Source: Saitoella complicata NRRL Y-17804 (taxonomy: Eukaryota > Ascomycota > Saitoellomycetes > Saitoellales > Saitoellaceae). Taken from it: a DNA stretch of 64,000 nucleotides. Made by a program: the position numbers and the translations under genes. Location of the stretch: assembly GCF_001661265.1 (NCBI RefSeq), contig NW_017567010.1:296422-360421 (forward strand), read 5' to 3'. Below are positions 1 to 9,841 of the stretch, in pieces (the first letter of the stretch is position 1; every line of letters starts with the position of its first letter). The notes under the pieces were generated by a model. It was given only the letters and a program-made list of their open reading frames with translations, was not told the origin of the DNA and ran no database searches.

Positions 1-126
1 TTGGCGGTTACGTCTGTCATTGTGTTTTAGTCCTGCCAGCTGCTGTGCTTCTCGGGAAATCAATTAGAGTTGCCACCCCACACCTAGCCTCGGGCCCCGC
101 GTTCCGACCGCGACTCCGGACGATTG

Positions 127-1111
127 ATGCTCCGAGCACTCCACAAACAATTCTCCTCGAAATCCCTCCACCGATCTCGATACCAAATCATGGACAAAGT
201 GCAACATATCCTCCCCTTTATCTTCTCCAATTACCCAAAGCAGTCCGCTGCCGGATCAGCGGCTCCTCGACCTCCGCTTTTCGTCGGCGTGAGTGGACCG
301 CAGGGGAGTGGGAAGACGACTTTGACAACTGCGTTGGTGGAGAGCTTGAGGGGTGCGCCGTATGGGTTGAGCGTGTGCGCGTTTAGTATTGATGATATCT
401 ATCTGTCGTATGAGGATCAACAGGCGTTGAAGAAGGCGCATCCGGAGAACAAGCTCGTCGCGCATCGAGGTACGTTACGAAAAGGATATTCGAATACCTG
501 ATCTGAGTTTTCAATTCACAGGAGAACCCGGAACACACGACATCAGCCTCGGCATCTCCACCTTCCGCTCCCTCCACGCCCAACAACCAACCCCAATCCC
601 CTCCTACGACAAATCCGCTCACTCTGGCTCCGGCGACCGTCTCCCCATCACACAATGGGAAACAGCAACCCCACCATTCGATATCGTTATCTTCGAGGGT
701 TGGTGTGTTGGGTTCCGCGCGATTTCGGCGGCGGTGTTGAAAGACAAGTACGAGGCGGCGTGTCGGTCGCGGACAGGGACGTTGCCGAATCACACGCTGG
801 AGGATTTGGAGTTTGTGAATGATAAGCTGAAGGCATACGATGCGTTATGGGATCAACTTGACCTCCTCGTCCATGTCGACGCACAAGACATATCTTACGT
901 CTACAACTGGCGTCTCCAACAAGAACACGCCATGATCGCAGCCCGAGGAAGTGGGATGTCGGATGAGAAGGTGAGGGAGTTCGTGGATGGTTACATGCCG
1001 GCGTATGAGCTGTTTGTGGAGACCGTGCGGGAAGGGATCATGGAGCCGAGGAAGCAATTGAGGATCAGGGTGGGCGAGGGGAGGGAGGTGGTGGAGGTCA
1101 AGGTGTTGTAG
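127..1111 (+). CDS. D-glycerate 3-kinase / TDA10-like P-loop kinase
   Basis: Two exons, 127-469 and 522-1111 (intron 52 bases, GTACGT..CAG), give 310 residues. An early P-loop (GVSGPQGSGKTT) is followed by an SIDDIY motif, FEGWCVGF, YNWRLQQEH and FVDGYMPAYELF. This is the pattern of the phosphoribulokinase/uridine-kinase-like family that includes plant glycerate kinase and yeast Tda10. By family it phosphorylates a small hydroxylated substrate such as glycerate with ATP; the fungal substrate is not shown by the sequence. The first ATG is at 127; a second ATG at 190 (MDKVQHIL) just before the conserved region is an equally plausible start and would remove a basic, Ser-rich leader that could be a weak mitochondrial presequence. 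The gene lies at the left edge of the window, so its upstream region is mostly missing. Family call is firm; exact activity is inferred. Confidence 0.85.
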
Positions 1112-1720
1112 GGAGGTGGGGTGGGGTGGGATACCCGTGATATCTTTTCCTTGCTGGGTATAGAGCAAACCAAAACCATGTGAATTGTGCTCTTCCATTG
1201 TGGAATTCCTTCCAAATTGTCGGCCCGACCAGCTCTCCGCACGCCTTATCGCTGAAAAATTCACACCGGTAGGTCCGGATGGCCCGGGCCTCACTTGAAG
1301 TGGGGTAATTCAGATCCAAAGCATCACATGGATTGGTGCAAAGACCAGATGACCTTTTCCCATAATTCGGATCACTTGCTGCCCGACATGGAGAGGATAT
1401 TGTTTCAGATTTTACCGAGAAGGAGGGCGACCTATGGAAGAGCATTGCAAATGAAACGGTCCTGGAGAACGGTTCTATAACCAGGCTCTATACAATATTC
1501 CCTGGATCGATGCAGTCGCTGCACACTGAGCAAATCCGATGCGCCATGCTCCCCCGCGATCTAGCCGTGCGCTGCCGACGTCGTGTACGAGTACGCGGCT
1601 CACCTCTAAACAGACAACAACACCATCAACCAACCTCCCCCCATTTACCTTCCAATCATCCGCATATACGACCTATCATCTCTCTAAAACTTCACCTAAA
1701 CGCTCTTACAGCTACCGATA
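1112..1720. other. Intergenic region with CT-rich leader of LAP1
   Basis: About 600 bases between two + strand genes with no convincing gene. The last ~110 bases before the aminopeptidase ATG are C/T- and A/C-rich (around 1620-1700), typical of a fungal 5' leader. Short ORFs here overlap the aminopeptidase in other frames and show no family resemblance. Confidence 0.5.
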
Positions 1721-2851
1721 ATGCGTATTTCTATCCTTGGCGCGGTTCTCGCGCTCTCTTCCGTCGTCACCTCCTTTCCGACCGGCTTCCAGGACCAGCG
1801 GGTGTTGGGCGAGTCTGATCATCTTCGTTTGATTTCCGTTGGTGAAGATCATGCGGAGTGGCTCCCCGAGTCCGCGAAGCTTGAATTGAGGCGTAGTGGT
1901 GTCAAGTTCATGGACATCACCGGGTACGAGGATCTAGGTGCATTGAATGCTGAGCGATTCGTCGCAGCTGCGGTCAAGTTCCCTAAGGAGCCTAAGTACC
2001 AGGAGGAAGTTGGGCCTGTGCTCAAGAACCTCACCACGAAGAACATGAAGGCGAACTTGGAGATCTTCACGCACTTCCACAACCGATACTACAAGTCGGA
2101 GAATGGTGCCGCATCCGGGAAGTGGCTCTACGAGATGGTCAACAAGACCGCTTCTGCTGATCCTAAGATCAAGGTCTCTCAGTTCCACCATCCATGGGGT
2201 CAGCACTCCGTCATTGCCCACATCCCCGGAAAGAAGAGCAACAAGACGGTCGTCATTGGTGCCCACCAGGATTCCGCCAACCTCTTCCTCCCTAGCATCC
2301 TCTCAGCACCCGGTGCCGACGACGACGGTTCCGGTACCGTCACTACTCTTGAAGCCTTCCGTGCTCTTATCGCCCAGGGCTTCAAGCCTGACAACAACGT
2401 CGAGTTCCACTGGTATTCTGCTGAGGAGGGTGGCTTGCTCGGATCTCAAGCCGTCTTTGCCGAGTACGAGAAGCAGCACCGCGATGTCATCGCCATGTTG
2501 CAGCAGGACATGACTGGCTACAACGCCAAGACGATCGCTAACGGTGGTCCTGATGCCGTGGGTGTCATTACTGACTTTGTTCACCCCGGCCTCACTGACT
2601 TCATCAAGACCATCATCACCGAGTACTGTGACATTGGCTTCACCGAGACCAAGTGTGGATACGCTTGCAGTGACCATGCCAGTGCTTCCAAAGCTGGTTA
2701 CCCGAGTGCGTTTGTGATCGAGTCTACTTTCGATGACTCGAACAAGAACATTCACACTACGGAGGACACCATTGACAAACTCTCCTTCGAGCACATGTTC
2801 CAGCATGCCAAGCTTACTGCGGCTTTTGCTGTTGAGTTGAGTCATCTCTAG
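1721..2851 (+). CDS. LAP1: Secreted M28 leucine aminopeptidase
   Basis: Intronless, 376 residues. Residues 1-19 form a signal peptide, then a propeptide to about residue 85, then a peptidase family M28 zinc domain. Visible catalytic features are GAHQDS (metal-ligand His182), GADDDGSG (Asp about 201), SAEEGG (general base and metal-ligand Glu at 235-236), QQDMTGY (Asp263) and IHTTEDT (His345). The [10 protein letters not shown] motif at 312-321 carries the conserved Cys pair that forms a disulfide in this family. Length and motif order match the M28E leucine aminopeptidases of filamentous fungi, extracellular enzymes that release N-terminal hydrophobic residues and serve nutrient scavenging. 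N-glycosylation sequons are present (for example NLT and NKT). All family-defining residues are intact, so an active enzyme is expected. Confidence 0.93.
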   Translation: MRISILGAVLALSSVVTSFPTGFQDQRVLGESDHLRLISVGEDHAEWLPESAKLELRRSGVKFMDITGYEDLGALNAERFVAAAVKFPKEPKYQEEVGPVLKNLTTKNMKANLEIFTHFHNRYYKSENGAASGKWLYEMVNKTASADPKIKVSQFHHPWGQHSVIAHIPGKKSNKTVVIGAHQDSANLFLPSILSAPGADDDGSGTVTTLEAFRALIAQGFKPDNNVEFHWYSAEEGGLLGSQAVFAEYEKQHRDVIAMLQQDMTGYNAKTIANGGPDAVGVITDFVHPGLTDFIKTIITEYCDIGFTETKCGYACSDHASASKAGYPSAFVIESTFDDSNKNIHTTEDTIDKLSFEHMFQHAKLTAAFAVELSHL

Positions 2852-3183
2852 ATGTTTCCTAACTGTTTACACAATTTCTAGCATGGAAGTGATCATGGGT
2901 CTTCGGCATGCAGGGTTTGTTATTTGCCTTCTTAAACCTCGTTAATACATGATGGTCATTTCACATTCGATCACGGTGCACTGACTTGCCAAGCAACGAA
3001 GATAATTGAGTAGCGAGTAAAGTGTTTTGCTAACGTGCTAGTAGTATACAAACTCGGTTTTGAAATTGCTCCCAAATGAAAAAAGAGACGCCTGCCTAAC
3101 CCTCAACCATGAACCGATATTACGAGTAGAGACTGTTAACCCATATGATAGTCTAAGTAGAAATGAGTGTATGGTCGAGCCGC
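2852..3183. other. Convergent intergenic region LAP1/SET3
   Basis: About 330 bases between two genes that end towards each other. It holds only the 3' ends; I see no gene, repeat or RNA in it. Confidence 0.4.
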
Positions 3184-6030
3184 CTAAGCTGAGGGCTTAG
3201 TGGGATCGGCCGAATTGGAAGGCTGTGACAATGTCGAGACCTGAGCGGGAGGTTCCGCAGGGCTCGTCTTGTCAACAGCCGGTGCAGTGTTGACATCTGC
3301 GGAGGGAGCAGAAGCAGAAGTAGGAACAGGGACCAACTCCTTGGGGTCGGTGGTGCGCTCAGCCGCAGGACCTGTAGGGATGACTAGCGCTGGAGCAGCA
3401 GCAGGCTCCGTAGTTGCCGTCGGCACAGAAGAAACACCCGCAGCGGGCGTTTCAACCGAAGCAGACTTCTCCGATACCTCATCAGTAGCATCAGGCTTCT
3501 TGTCTCCTTCAGCCACTGCAGGTTGCTCCTCTTCCGACTTCTGCTTCAGCAGTGCAGCCTGTTCCTTCATCTTTCGGTAATCGCTGAGAGAAAACTTCTT
3601 GACTACACGCGGAGGTGAAACAGGCCTGGGAGGCTCAGGCGGAGGTGCAGGAGAGGGAGGCGGAACCTCAGCAGCAGGCTTAGGTGGTGGCTGAGCTTGC
3701 ACCGGGGACAAGACTTCCGGCGAAGGCATAATGGGCGAAGGGACTGATTTCGGAAGAGAGTCTCTGCGAACAAGCATTTGGTAACCAGGCGCAGGCGTCC
3801 TCGGGGACATCGCAGCAGGTCCAGTCGGCGCACCCAAGATCGATGGTGTCCTGACAAGTGTAGACCCCGGCGTCTGCGAAGGCCCGGACTTGAGGTAAGG
3901 CATCGAAAAGTAGTCCATGGGGCCGGTCTTTGGCGTCTTCAAACCCGGTGTTGCAACCAGCGGGGTTCCGACACCATTCAGTTTCACCAAAGCTGGCTTC
4001 CCGAGCGGCGTAGACACAGCTGGTACCGGCTTCTTCGCCAATGCACCGCCAGACAAGTTCGCGAAGAACGACTTTCCCGCACTCAACAACTGTGCCTTAG
4101 CAGCCTCAACTTTGCGCTTCTCCTCTTCCTCCGCCTCGCGCTTCTTCCGCTCTTCAGCCTTAATTGCCTCCCGCTTCTTAAGCTCCGCCGCTTCGATGGC
4201 TTCACGTTTCTTCTGTTCTTCAGCTTCAGCCTGCTGACGACGCTCGTCTGCCACGGCCTTCTCAGCGAGGTAACGACGCAACCATATCTTCTTGCATGGC
4301 AACCTATCGTCGTCATCATCCTGCACAGCAGAAACCGGCTTCTTAAGATTAGCAGCCGCGGCTGCCGCCGCGGCGGCGTTATCTTTCTTCTTCTGTGTAG
4401 TACGAATGACACGAGCCGGAACACGGCTAGAAGACTTCGGCCTGTCGCCATCGGGTTCTTCACCCCTTTCCTTTGGCTTGGGCCCCCGTTTCTTGCCTGT
4501 ATAGACCGTTGCACTCTCCTGACGTTCCAAACGAGCAAGCGCTTCCCGCATCTTCCGCTCCTCGCGTGCACTTAACCCAATGTCATCCACAGCAGGCGAA
4601 GAAGACGAGCCCTTGATGCGTTTACGAGAAGTTGTATCGTCGCCATCAAAGAGGGCAACCAGGGCTTCATCGGTACCACGTCGAGAACGCTTGTTCTTGT
4701 GCTTCGAGAGCTGAACGGCATCCGTACATACAGCACCCTTCTCACCACAAGAGGCACAGATCTCATCTCCAGGAGCACGTGGCATGACACTCATATCCAC
4801 GTCCCAAGGAAGGACAAACTCCGCCCCACCCTTCACCTCCGCCGTGGTGACCACCAAGTACCTCACTTCATCAAGCGCTGCAACACGGACGGCTTGAAGG
4901 ATGATATTCGGAGCACATCCTCTCCGCAAGAATCTCGCCTCATTACCGCATCTCCTGGCATCCACCAAAACGCCTTGCTCTCTCAACATAACAACATTGG
5001 GCTTCGGACGCCCAGTGACTTGATATTGGTTGATTGGGTCCGCGACGTAGTCGGCAATAGTAGTAACCTCGCCCCTCATCTCTGCGACGTACTTGCCAGA
5101 TGCGAATGCACCAGGTGCAAAGACGCCGTAGACAGGTGCGCCGAGATACAAAGTTGGCGTAGATGACTTTCCACTACCGGTTGTTGGAGGCGTCGCCGTA
5201 CTGAGATCGAGTACACGCACGATTAGCTTTGGGAAGGTGGGGAGTGTTGACAACTCTATCAACGCAGTCGACGAGTCAGCAAGCAGTGCGGCAGCACTGT
5301 CACGGACCATGCACTTCTCAATCGGAACAAATTCGGACATGTATGCTCCACCTAAACCGTTGCCGAGCAGTCCCACAACGTTGTCCCTGCTAGGTTCATC
5401 GATGTCGACATTTGCTGGCGAGTCTCCCCTGTTCGAGTGCTGCCCGCTACTGCTCGTCGTGGTTTTCTGCGGGTCGCTATGTTGCCGACTGGGTCCTCTT
5501 GGCCTCTTCCTCTCCCGCTCAGGTTCTTTCTCCTTCTCTTTCACCGAAGGCACGATATCCTTCGGACTACTGCCGCTGCCGATACTCTTGCCACGCCCAT
5601 GACCCCGTTCACTCCCTCTCCGTCGCTTTCGCTCCTTCTCCTCCTGTTTGTTGACTCGTTCCAATCTTCTGCGCTGCTTCTCCCTGGCTCGTGCTGCATC
5701 GAGTGGGCGGGGCTGACAAAGGTCACATTTGTAATGCTCCGGAAGGTGATCCTTGTCTATTCTAACGCAAACCCAGTGCTGCCATACATAACAGCGTTCG
5801 CACTGAATCGTGAAACCATCATCGTCACTGATACTGCAGATGCATCGAATGAGGCCGGAATCCGGGTCGATCGGCTCAGGGAGGGATGCTGGTGCAGGCG
5901 CAGTCTTGGCATGTGTAAGTGGCGGGTGACCATTGTGTCTGTATGCAGCGGGTACCGCAGCCCGGGGGTCGGCCGTGGCTACTGGTAGCGGCTGCTGTTG
6001 TAATGGGTGATTGTAAGTATCGACTGACAT
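3184..6030 (-). CDS. SET3: PHD-SET protein, SET3 homologue
   Basis: Single exon, 948 residues. A PHD finger occupies residues 61-108 (CICSISDDDGFTIQCERC, HWVC, CDLC). A SET domain follows around residues 230-415, with YVAEMRGEV, a degenerate RFLRRGCAPN core and the end strand EFVLPWDVD. Lysine-rich segments flank the SET domain, a strongly charged coiled coil lies around residues 600-650, and the C-terminus is Pro/Ala-rich and disordered. This domain order matches Set3/Set4 of yeast and the MLL5-like group. Set3 scaffolds the Set3C histone deacetylase complex and reads H3K4 methylation through its PHD finger. As in other Set3 proteins the usual NHS cofactor motif is altered (GCAPN), so methyltransferase activity is doubtful. 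The start at 6030 is the first ATG in the frame and places the PHD at the usual distance. Confidence 0.88.
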   Translation of the reverse strand: MSVDTYNHPLQQQPLPVATADPRAAVPAAYRHNGHPPLTHAKTAPAPASLPEPIDPDSGLIRCICSISDDDGFTIQCERCYVWQHWVCVRIDKDHLPEHYKCDLCQPRPLDAARAREKQRRRLERVNKQEEKERKRRRGSERGHGRGKSIGSGSSPKDIVPSVKEKEKEPERERKRPRGPSRQHSDPQKTTTSSSGQHSNRGDSPANVDIDEPSRDNVVGLLGNGLGGAYMSEFVPIEKCMVRDSAAALLADSSTALIELSTLPTFPKLIVRVLDLSTATPPTTGSGKSSTPTLYLGAPVYGVFAPGAFASGKYVAEMRGEVTTIADYVADPINQYQVTGRPKPNVVMLREQGVLVDARRCGNEARFLRRGCAPNIILQAVRVAALDEVRYLVVTTAEVKGGAEFVLPWDVDMSVMPRAPGDEICASCGEKGAVCTDAVQLSKHKNKRSRRGTDEALVALFDGDDTTSRKRIKGSSSSPAVDDIGLSAREERKMREALARLERQESATVYTGKKRGPKPKERGEEPDGDRPKSSSRVPARVIRTTQKKKDNAAAAAAAAANLKKPVSAVQDDDDDRLPCKKIWLRRYLAEKAVADERRQQAEAEEQKKREAIEAAELKKREAIKAEERKKREAEEEEKRKVEAAKAQLLSAGKSFFANLSGGALAKKPVPAVSTPLGKPALVKLNGVGTPLVATPGLKTPKTGPMDYFSMPYLKSGPSQTPGSTLVRTPSILGAPTGPAAMSPRTPAPGYQMLVRRDSLPKSVPSPIMPSPEVLSPVQAQPPPKPAAEVPPPSPAPPPEPPRPVSPPRVVKKFSLSDYRKMKEQAALLKQKSEEEQPAVAEGDKKPDATDEVSEKSASVETPAAGVSSVPTATTEPAAAPALVIPTGPAAERTTDPKELVPVPTSASAPSADVNTAPAVDKTSPAEPPAQVSTLSQPSNSADPTKPSA

Positions 6031-6976
6031 ATGCTGATGTGTGTTTATTGACTGATTTCTTAGTTGGGGATCTGTCCCGGTGGGTGTGACGAAGTTGATG
6101 GAGGCACGATTTGCTGACCACGACCTTCGTACATTGCCGACCTGGGACGTTGAAAACGCGTAGAACGAGTTGCCGAGTGTTCGGTAAGCTGTTATAGACG
6201 CTTGGTTGTCTATAACAGGCTCATAGAATTGCTGAGTGGAAGTGGCGATTCACCGCGTGGACCAGAGAACCGACGGTGAAAACTGTCGAAAAAGGGGTGT
6301 CTCCGGGAGTGAATGCGAGGGGACTGAACCTGGCTGAACTCCAAAAAGCTGAAAAGGGAAGCTGAGTCGGTCTGTATGGACGATACCTGTTGAACGGGTA
6401 TGCGGGATCTGTTGGTCGAGTGGGAGCGGGATTGGTGTTGAGGGGATGCAGCAGCTGGGGCCTCTGCTCCTGTTAAAGTCGAAGTTGCGCACAAGTTCTG
6501 AGAGCTGAGCGAAAAATACGCTATTCCATTTTAGAAGTAAGCTGCATACGCCCAGATAAGAAAAAAAGAACGCAGTGAAAGAAGAGTTCGCTGATGAGAG
6601 AGTGGGCAGGAGCTGTCAGGCTGTAGTCGTTGTTCATCTGGGCAGTGATGTACCTCTGCATGCTTCACTCTGGCTTCCTGGAGGCATCTTCCGACTCGTA
6701 GTGTTTGTGCGGATTACGTTTTGAGCTCAACTGTGTTGCGAACAGCTGACCTGCTGTTGGTCTTTAGCCGCGATTGGCGTGGTTGCCCGGCGAACACCTT
6801 GCAGCACGTACAAGTAAACAAAGACCAGCATCCGAAGAAGACGAGAGGATCTACTTCCTCAGGCTCGTAGAGGGCCGTGACCGGTATTAAACCTATCAAG
6901 CTTGTCGATGAATGCCTGATTTTGATCGGAGGCTGGTCCGGCCGGATTTTTTTCATCAGCATACATTCCAATAACA
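6031..6976. promoter_or_regulatory. Long divergent region between SET3 and a membrane-protein gene
   Basis: Nearly 950 bases separate two divergently transcribed genes, the longest head-to-head spacing in the first 57 kb. Short Ser/Gln-rich ORFs at 6210-6494 look like leader sequence, not genes. The region contains the hairpin at 6189-6218 and no recognisable RNA gene. Confidence 0.45.
6189..6218. repeat. Perfect 11-bp inverted repeat (hairpin)
   Basis: CTGTTATAGAC at 6189-6199 and its exact complement GTCTATAACAG at 6208-6218 are separated by 8 bases. It lies about 160 bases upstream of the SET3 ATG, so on the minus strand it could form a stable stem in the SET3 leader RNA or serve as a dyad binding site. 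Confidence 0.7.
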
Positions 6977-7657
6977 ATGCCTCAAGACCGCCTGAGGGCC
7001 CACCACCCCACTCCGCAGCTCTCAAGAGAGGATGCGAATGCCATCTACATGATTCCTTCTTGTTCTACGGGCTCAGAAATTCCTAAAGTCCAGTCCCCTC
7101 GGAAGTTCACCCGCAAATGGCTTAAGAACATGGCTGTCAAGGCCGGCTTTGCAAAGCGCAAGCCGGAGGTGTGGGATGATGATTACGTTCCGCCGACGAT
7201 CGAAGAAGCAGAGAAGGAACTGAAGAAACGAATTTCCAAGTTTCATATCAGAGAAGAAAGGTTGTTGAAGTTTGGCAAGAAAAATGAGAGGCCAGCGGCA
7301 CCACCCAAGAATGAGCAACAACCGGCATTGGCAGAGGAGGAAGAATCGTTGATGAGTATGATGGTGAAGCTGCTGCAGCCGAATGGAGTCGATATGGTGA
7401 AGACTCCTAAAAATAGCCCACCGGAACGGCGTCAACTGCATTCAACTCCTGCTCAGCCGTTTACGGTAGAGCGACTTTGGAATTGCCTGCCTCATATCCC
7501 AGCCTGGCTCACCTACGTCTGGAAATTGGCATTAGTCACATACGGACTTTATATTCTTTCCAGAATCGTCGCGCTCATTGAGGATGTGGTCGGCACATGG
7601 CGTGGGCTTGTGGGCATCTGGGGAAGCGTGCTGAAGTGGATTTTCTGGATCAAGTGA
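6977..7657 (+). CDS. Uncharacterised protein with C-terminal membrane segment
   Basis: A 226-residue single-exon ORF that I do not recognise. The N-terminal two thirds are charged and Lys/Glu-rich, with a probable amphipathic helix around residues 70-100 (EEAEKELKKRISKFHIREER). One hydrophobic stretch near residues 178-200 (VWKLALVTYGLYILSRIVAL) is followed by ~25 mostly apolar residues rich in Trp and Gly and a final Lys. This suggests a tail-anchored or single-pass protein with a cytosolic N-terminus. It is divergent from SET3 and 137 bases before the end of SEH1, which is convergent to it. The codon pattern resembles the neighbours, and the clean ORF with an appropriate start argues that it is real. 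Confidence 0.6.
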   Translation: MPQDRLRAHHPTPQLSREDANAIYMIPSCSTGSEIPKVQSPRKFTRKWLKNMAVKAGFAKRKPEVWDDDYVPPTIEEAEKELKKRISKFHIREERLLKFGKKNERPAAPPKNEQQPALAEEEESLMSMMVKLLQPNGVDMVKTPKNSPPERRQLHSTPAQPFTVERLWNCLPHIPAWLTYVWKLALVTYGLYILSRIVALIEDVVGTWRGLVGIWGSVLKWIFWIK

Positions 7658-7794
7658 GAGCGAACCAAAAATAGAGCTTCGACATAAACTTGAGTAGGAT
7701 GGACTGGCATTTGCAGCGTGTACGAGTTTCATGGGCTTTTTTCCTTTGGGCATTGGCGTTACTAAGGTGTACCAGTATTACTGCGTTGGGTATT

Positions 7795-8915
7795 CTATTC
7801 TTCCATGTAGTCCTCGTGGCTGACATCCTGCTCCGCCTTAATGACACTCATGCACTTCCACTCTCCGGTAAACGAGGCCTTCCACAAACGTATCCGTCCA
7901 TCGTCTCCTGCACTGCTCAACACGGTGCCAGTGGCATTCCATGATACTCTCCACACCTCAGCGCCGTGGTCGTCGAGATCCGCAATGCATTCCACTACCC
8001 AACGCTTCTCGTCCTCCGCCCGTGCGTACAAGTCTTCTTTAGTCTCAGTGAGCTTGAATACACGAACATGTCCATCCTTGCATGCCGTGGCGATCAGATG
8101 GTAAGATCGACCTAGACTTGGACCCCAGCTGACGTCCCGTACAAGGCCCTTGTGGCCCTTCAACTCCAAGTCATCGACCGGCTTCCATTTGCCGGTGGTA
8201 TTGTCTGTTGAGTAAATCTTGCATGTATCCTGTGCACCCACCGCAAGATAAGGGGATGCCGTCCATCGAGAAGGACACCAGGTCAGACAGAAGGACGATT
8301 CAAGTTCACGCGGTGGCCTTGTAGGCAAAGCAGCGAATTCGTCCATCAAAGTCCAGTGCTGGAGGTTATGAGGTTCAAGAGCTGTAACAAGTTCCGTGTC
8401 AGGCCTGCTTGATGAAGCGTAACAGCGGCTCTCTCTTACCTTCGTAAATTCTGATATTCGTGTCCGTACTGATTGCAGCGACCTTGAATCCCAGGTGCAC
8501 AGGCGCAAACCAAACATCCTGTACCGCACCTCTCGCATCGACCAAGCGCGCCTTCTCTGCCCATCTTCGGCCACTGCCCTTCGTCTCATGCTCCTGCTCT
8601 TCGAAGATTCGCACTGAGCGGTCCGCACTGCATGTTGCGATAACTTGTCCGTGTTCGGGGTGTGCCCAATTGACGCGGAGGATAGACGCGTCATGAGCCT
8701 TGAAAGAGTCGTTGAGCTCCCATTCTCCAGATGTCTCATTCAGATCCCAGATCTTGAGATGGAGGTCCGAAGAACATGTAGCGAGCCTACGACCGTAGAA
8801 ATCGTAGGAGATATCGTGTATGAGGTCTGCGAAAAACGCGTCAAACAAGAGTAAAATATGAACGGGGTGTAGGCCTACCTTCATGACCTGTGTTGGCGAC
8901 GCCCTTTCCTTCCAT
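7795..8915 (-). CDS. SEH1: Nucleoporin SEH1 (WD40, Nup84 and SEA/GATOR2 complexes)
   Basis: Three exons on the minus strand: 8879-8915, 8440-8826 and 7795-8381, with introns of 52 and 58 bases, giving 336 residues. The protein opens with TGHEDLIHDISYDFYG and carries WD repeats ending CSSDLHLKIWD, CSADRSVRIFE, ACKDGHVRVFK and AGDDGRIRLWK, plus the Seh1 signature ALEPHNLQHWTLMDE. Seh1 is a six-bladed propeller subunit of the Y-shaped Nup84 complex of the nuclear pore and of the SEA/GATOR2 complex that regulates TORC1 at the vacuole. The start at 8915 gives a short lead into the first blade, as in homologues; an in-frame upstream ATG at 9092 would overlap the divergent TFC7 gene. Both introns use GTAGGC or GTAAGA donors and CAG acceptors. 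Confidence 0.93.
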
Positions 8916-9010
8916 TCTGCTCTTTCTATTGACTCGACTTTCCGTGACGTTTCGTGGTGCCTGCCTGAACCGCGAGCGAATTCGGAAGTCTTCGTTACAG
9001 GACACCCGCA

Positions 9011-9636
9011 ATGTCACCTGAATCCAGACGACCAGATGAGAACGCAGAAGAGGATGAGTACGAGGAAGAAGTAAGTCTAGAGAGGTTGGCATTCCGCGCA
9101 GGTGTCCTGATAAGCTTTACAGGTTTCATACGTCACCCTGGACTTTGGGTCAAATCCATTGAGTATCGACCAGATTAAGGAGTACCAGCTCATTGTAAGG
9201 CATTCGTATCGTTCGGTATGAGTTCAGTACGCTGATTTTGTCGTAGGGTCTGGACTCCAAGACGCCTGTCATCCGCCTGGGACAGAATATCTACCGAGGG
9301 ACTTGGAATGAGTTGCTCGGCACGGAAATCATATTGGAGAAGGCAGGAGACAGTACGTTCAGCCCTCTGTTGTTCTTCTTCGTAATACTGACATGCATCT
9401 TAGCTTCACGAGTTGTAGGACTTTCGAAAGATCGTCTTTTGATGGAACAAGTTCAGTTAAAGCCCAAGGAACAACCGATACCCGAGCAAGCCTCAGCACC
9501 ACAACCTGTACCATCAACCTCGTCTGTACAGGAACATGCAATGGCTTCGACTGCAGTAGGATATTTACAAAATGCGGCGACGAACGGCGGTGGTACCTAT
9601 GGTGGAGAGGGACAAGATGTGATGGACACCACCTAA
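9011..9636 (+). CDS. TFC7: TFIIIC triple-barrel subunit (TFC7/Sfc7, GTF3C6-like)
   Basis: Four exons (9011-9070, 9123-9194, 9247-9352, 9404-9636), three introns of 51-52 bases, 156 residues. After an acidic start comes the TFIIIC triple-barrel core: YVTLDFG, a GLDSKTPVIRLGQNIYRG strand pair, and TWNELLGTEIIL, the arrangement in human GTF3C6 and the C-terminal part of yeast tau55. Ser/Pro/Gln-rich low-complexity sequence follows. The protein is expected to heterodimerise with the largest tauA-side subunit in TFIIIC and help recognise the A box of RNA polymerase III genes. It lacks the histidine-phosphatase-like domain of yeast Tfc7, as in most other fungi. It shares a 95-base promoter with SEH1. 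Confidence 0.85.
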
Positions 9637-9841
9637 GGCGCTGGGCAAGTGAACGAGACAGAATGTGTTGATACGTTTTCTAATTTGGCTTGGCATATGG
9701 CGTTTTTGAAATTCTTGGGAATAAGGTATAATCAATCAATGCATGGAGCTGTCTAATATGCCACGTATCGTGTGCGTAGGTCCTGCCTACGTTGGAAGCA
9801 TGCAAATATGCAAAAGATCATCGTATACCAGATACCCGCTC

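Noticed and set aside
1295-1480. Short + strand ORF between the first two genes
   Set aside because: 61 codons without homology, start context or splice partners; intergenic noise.
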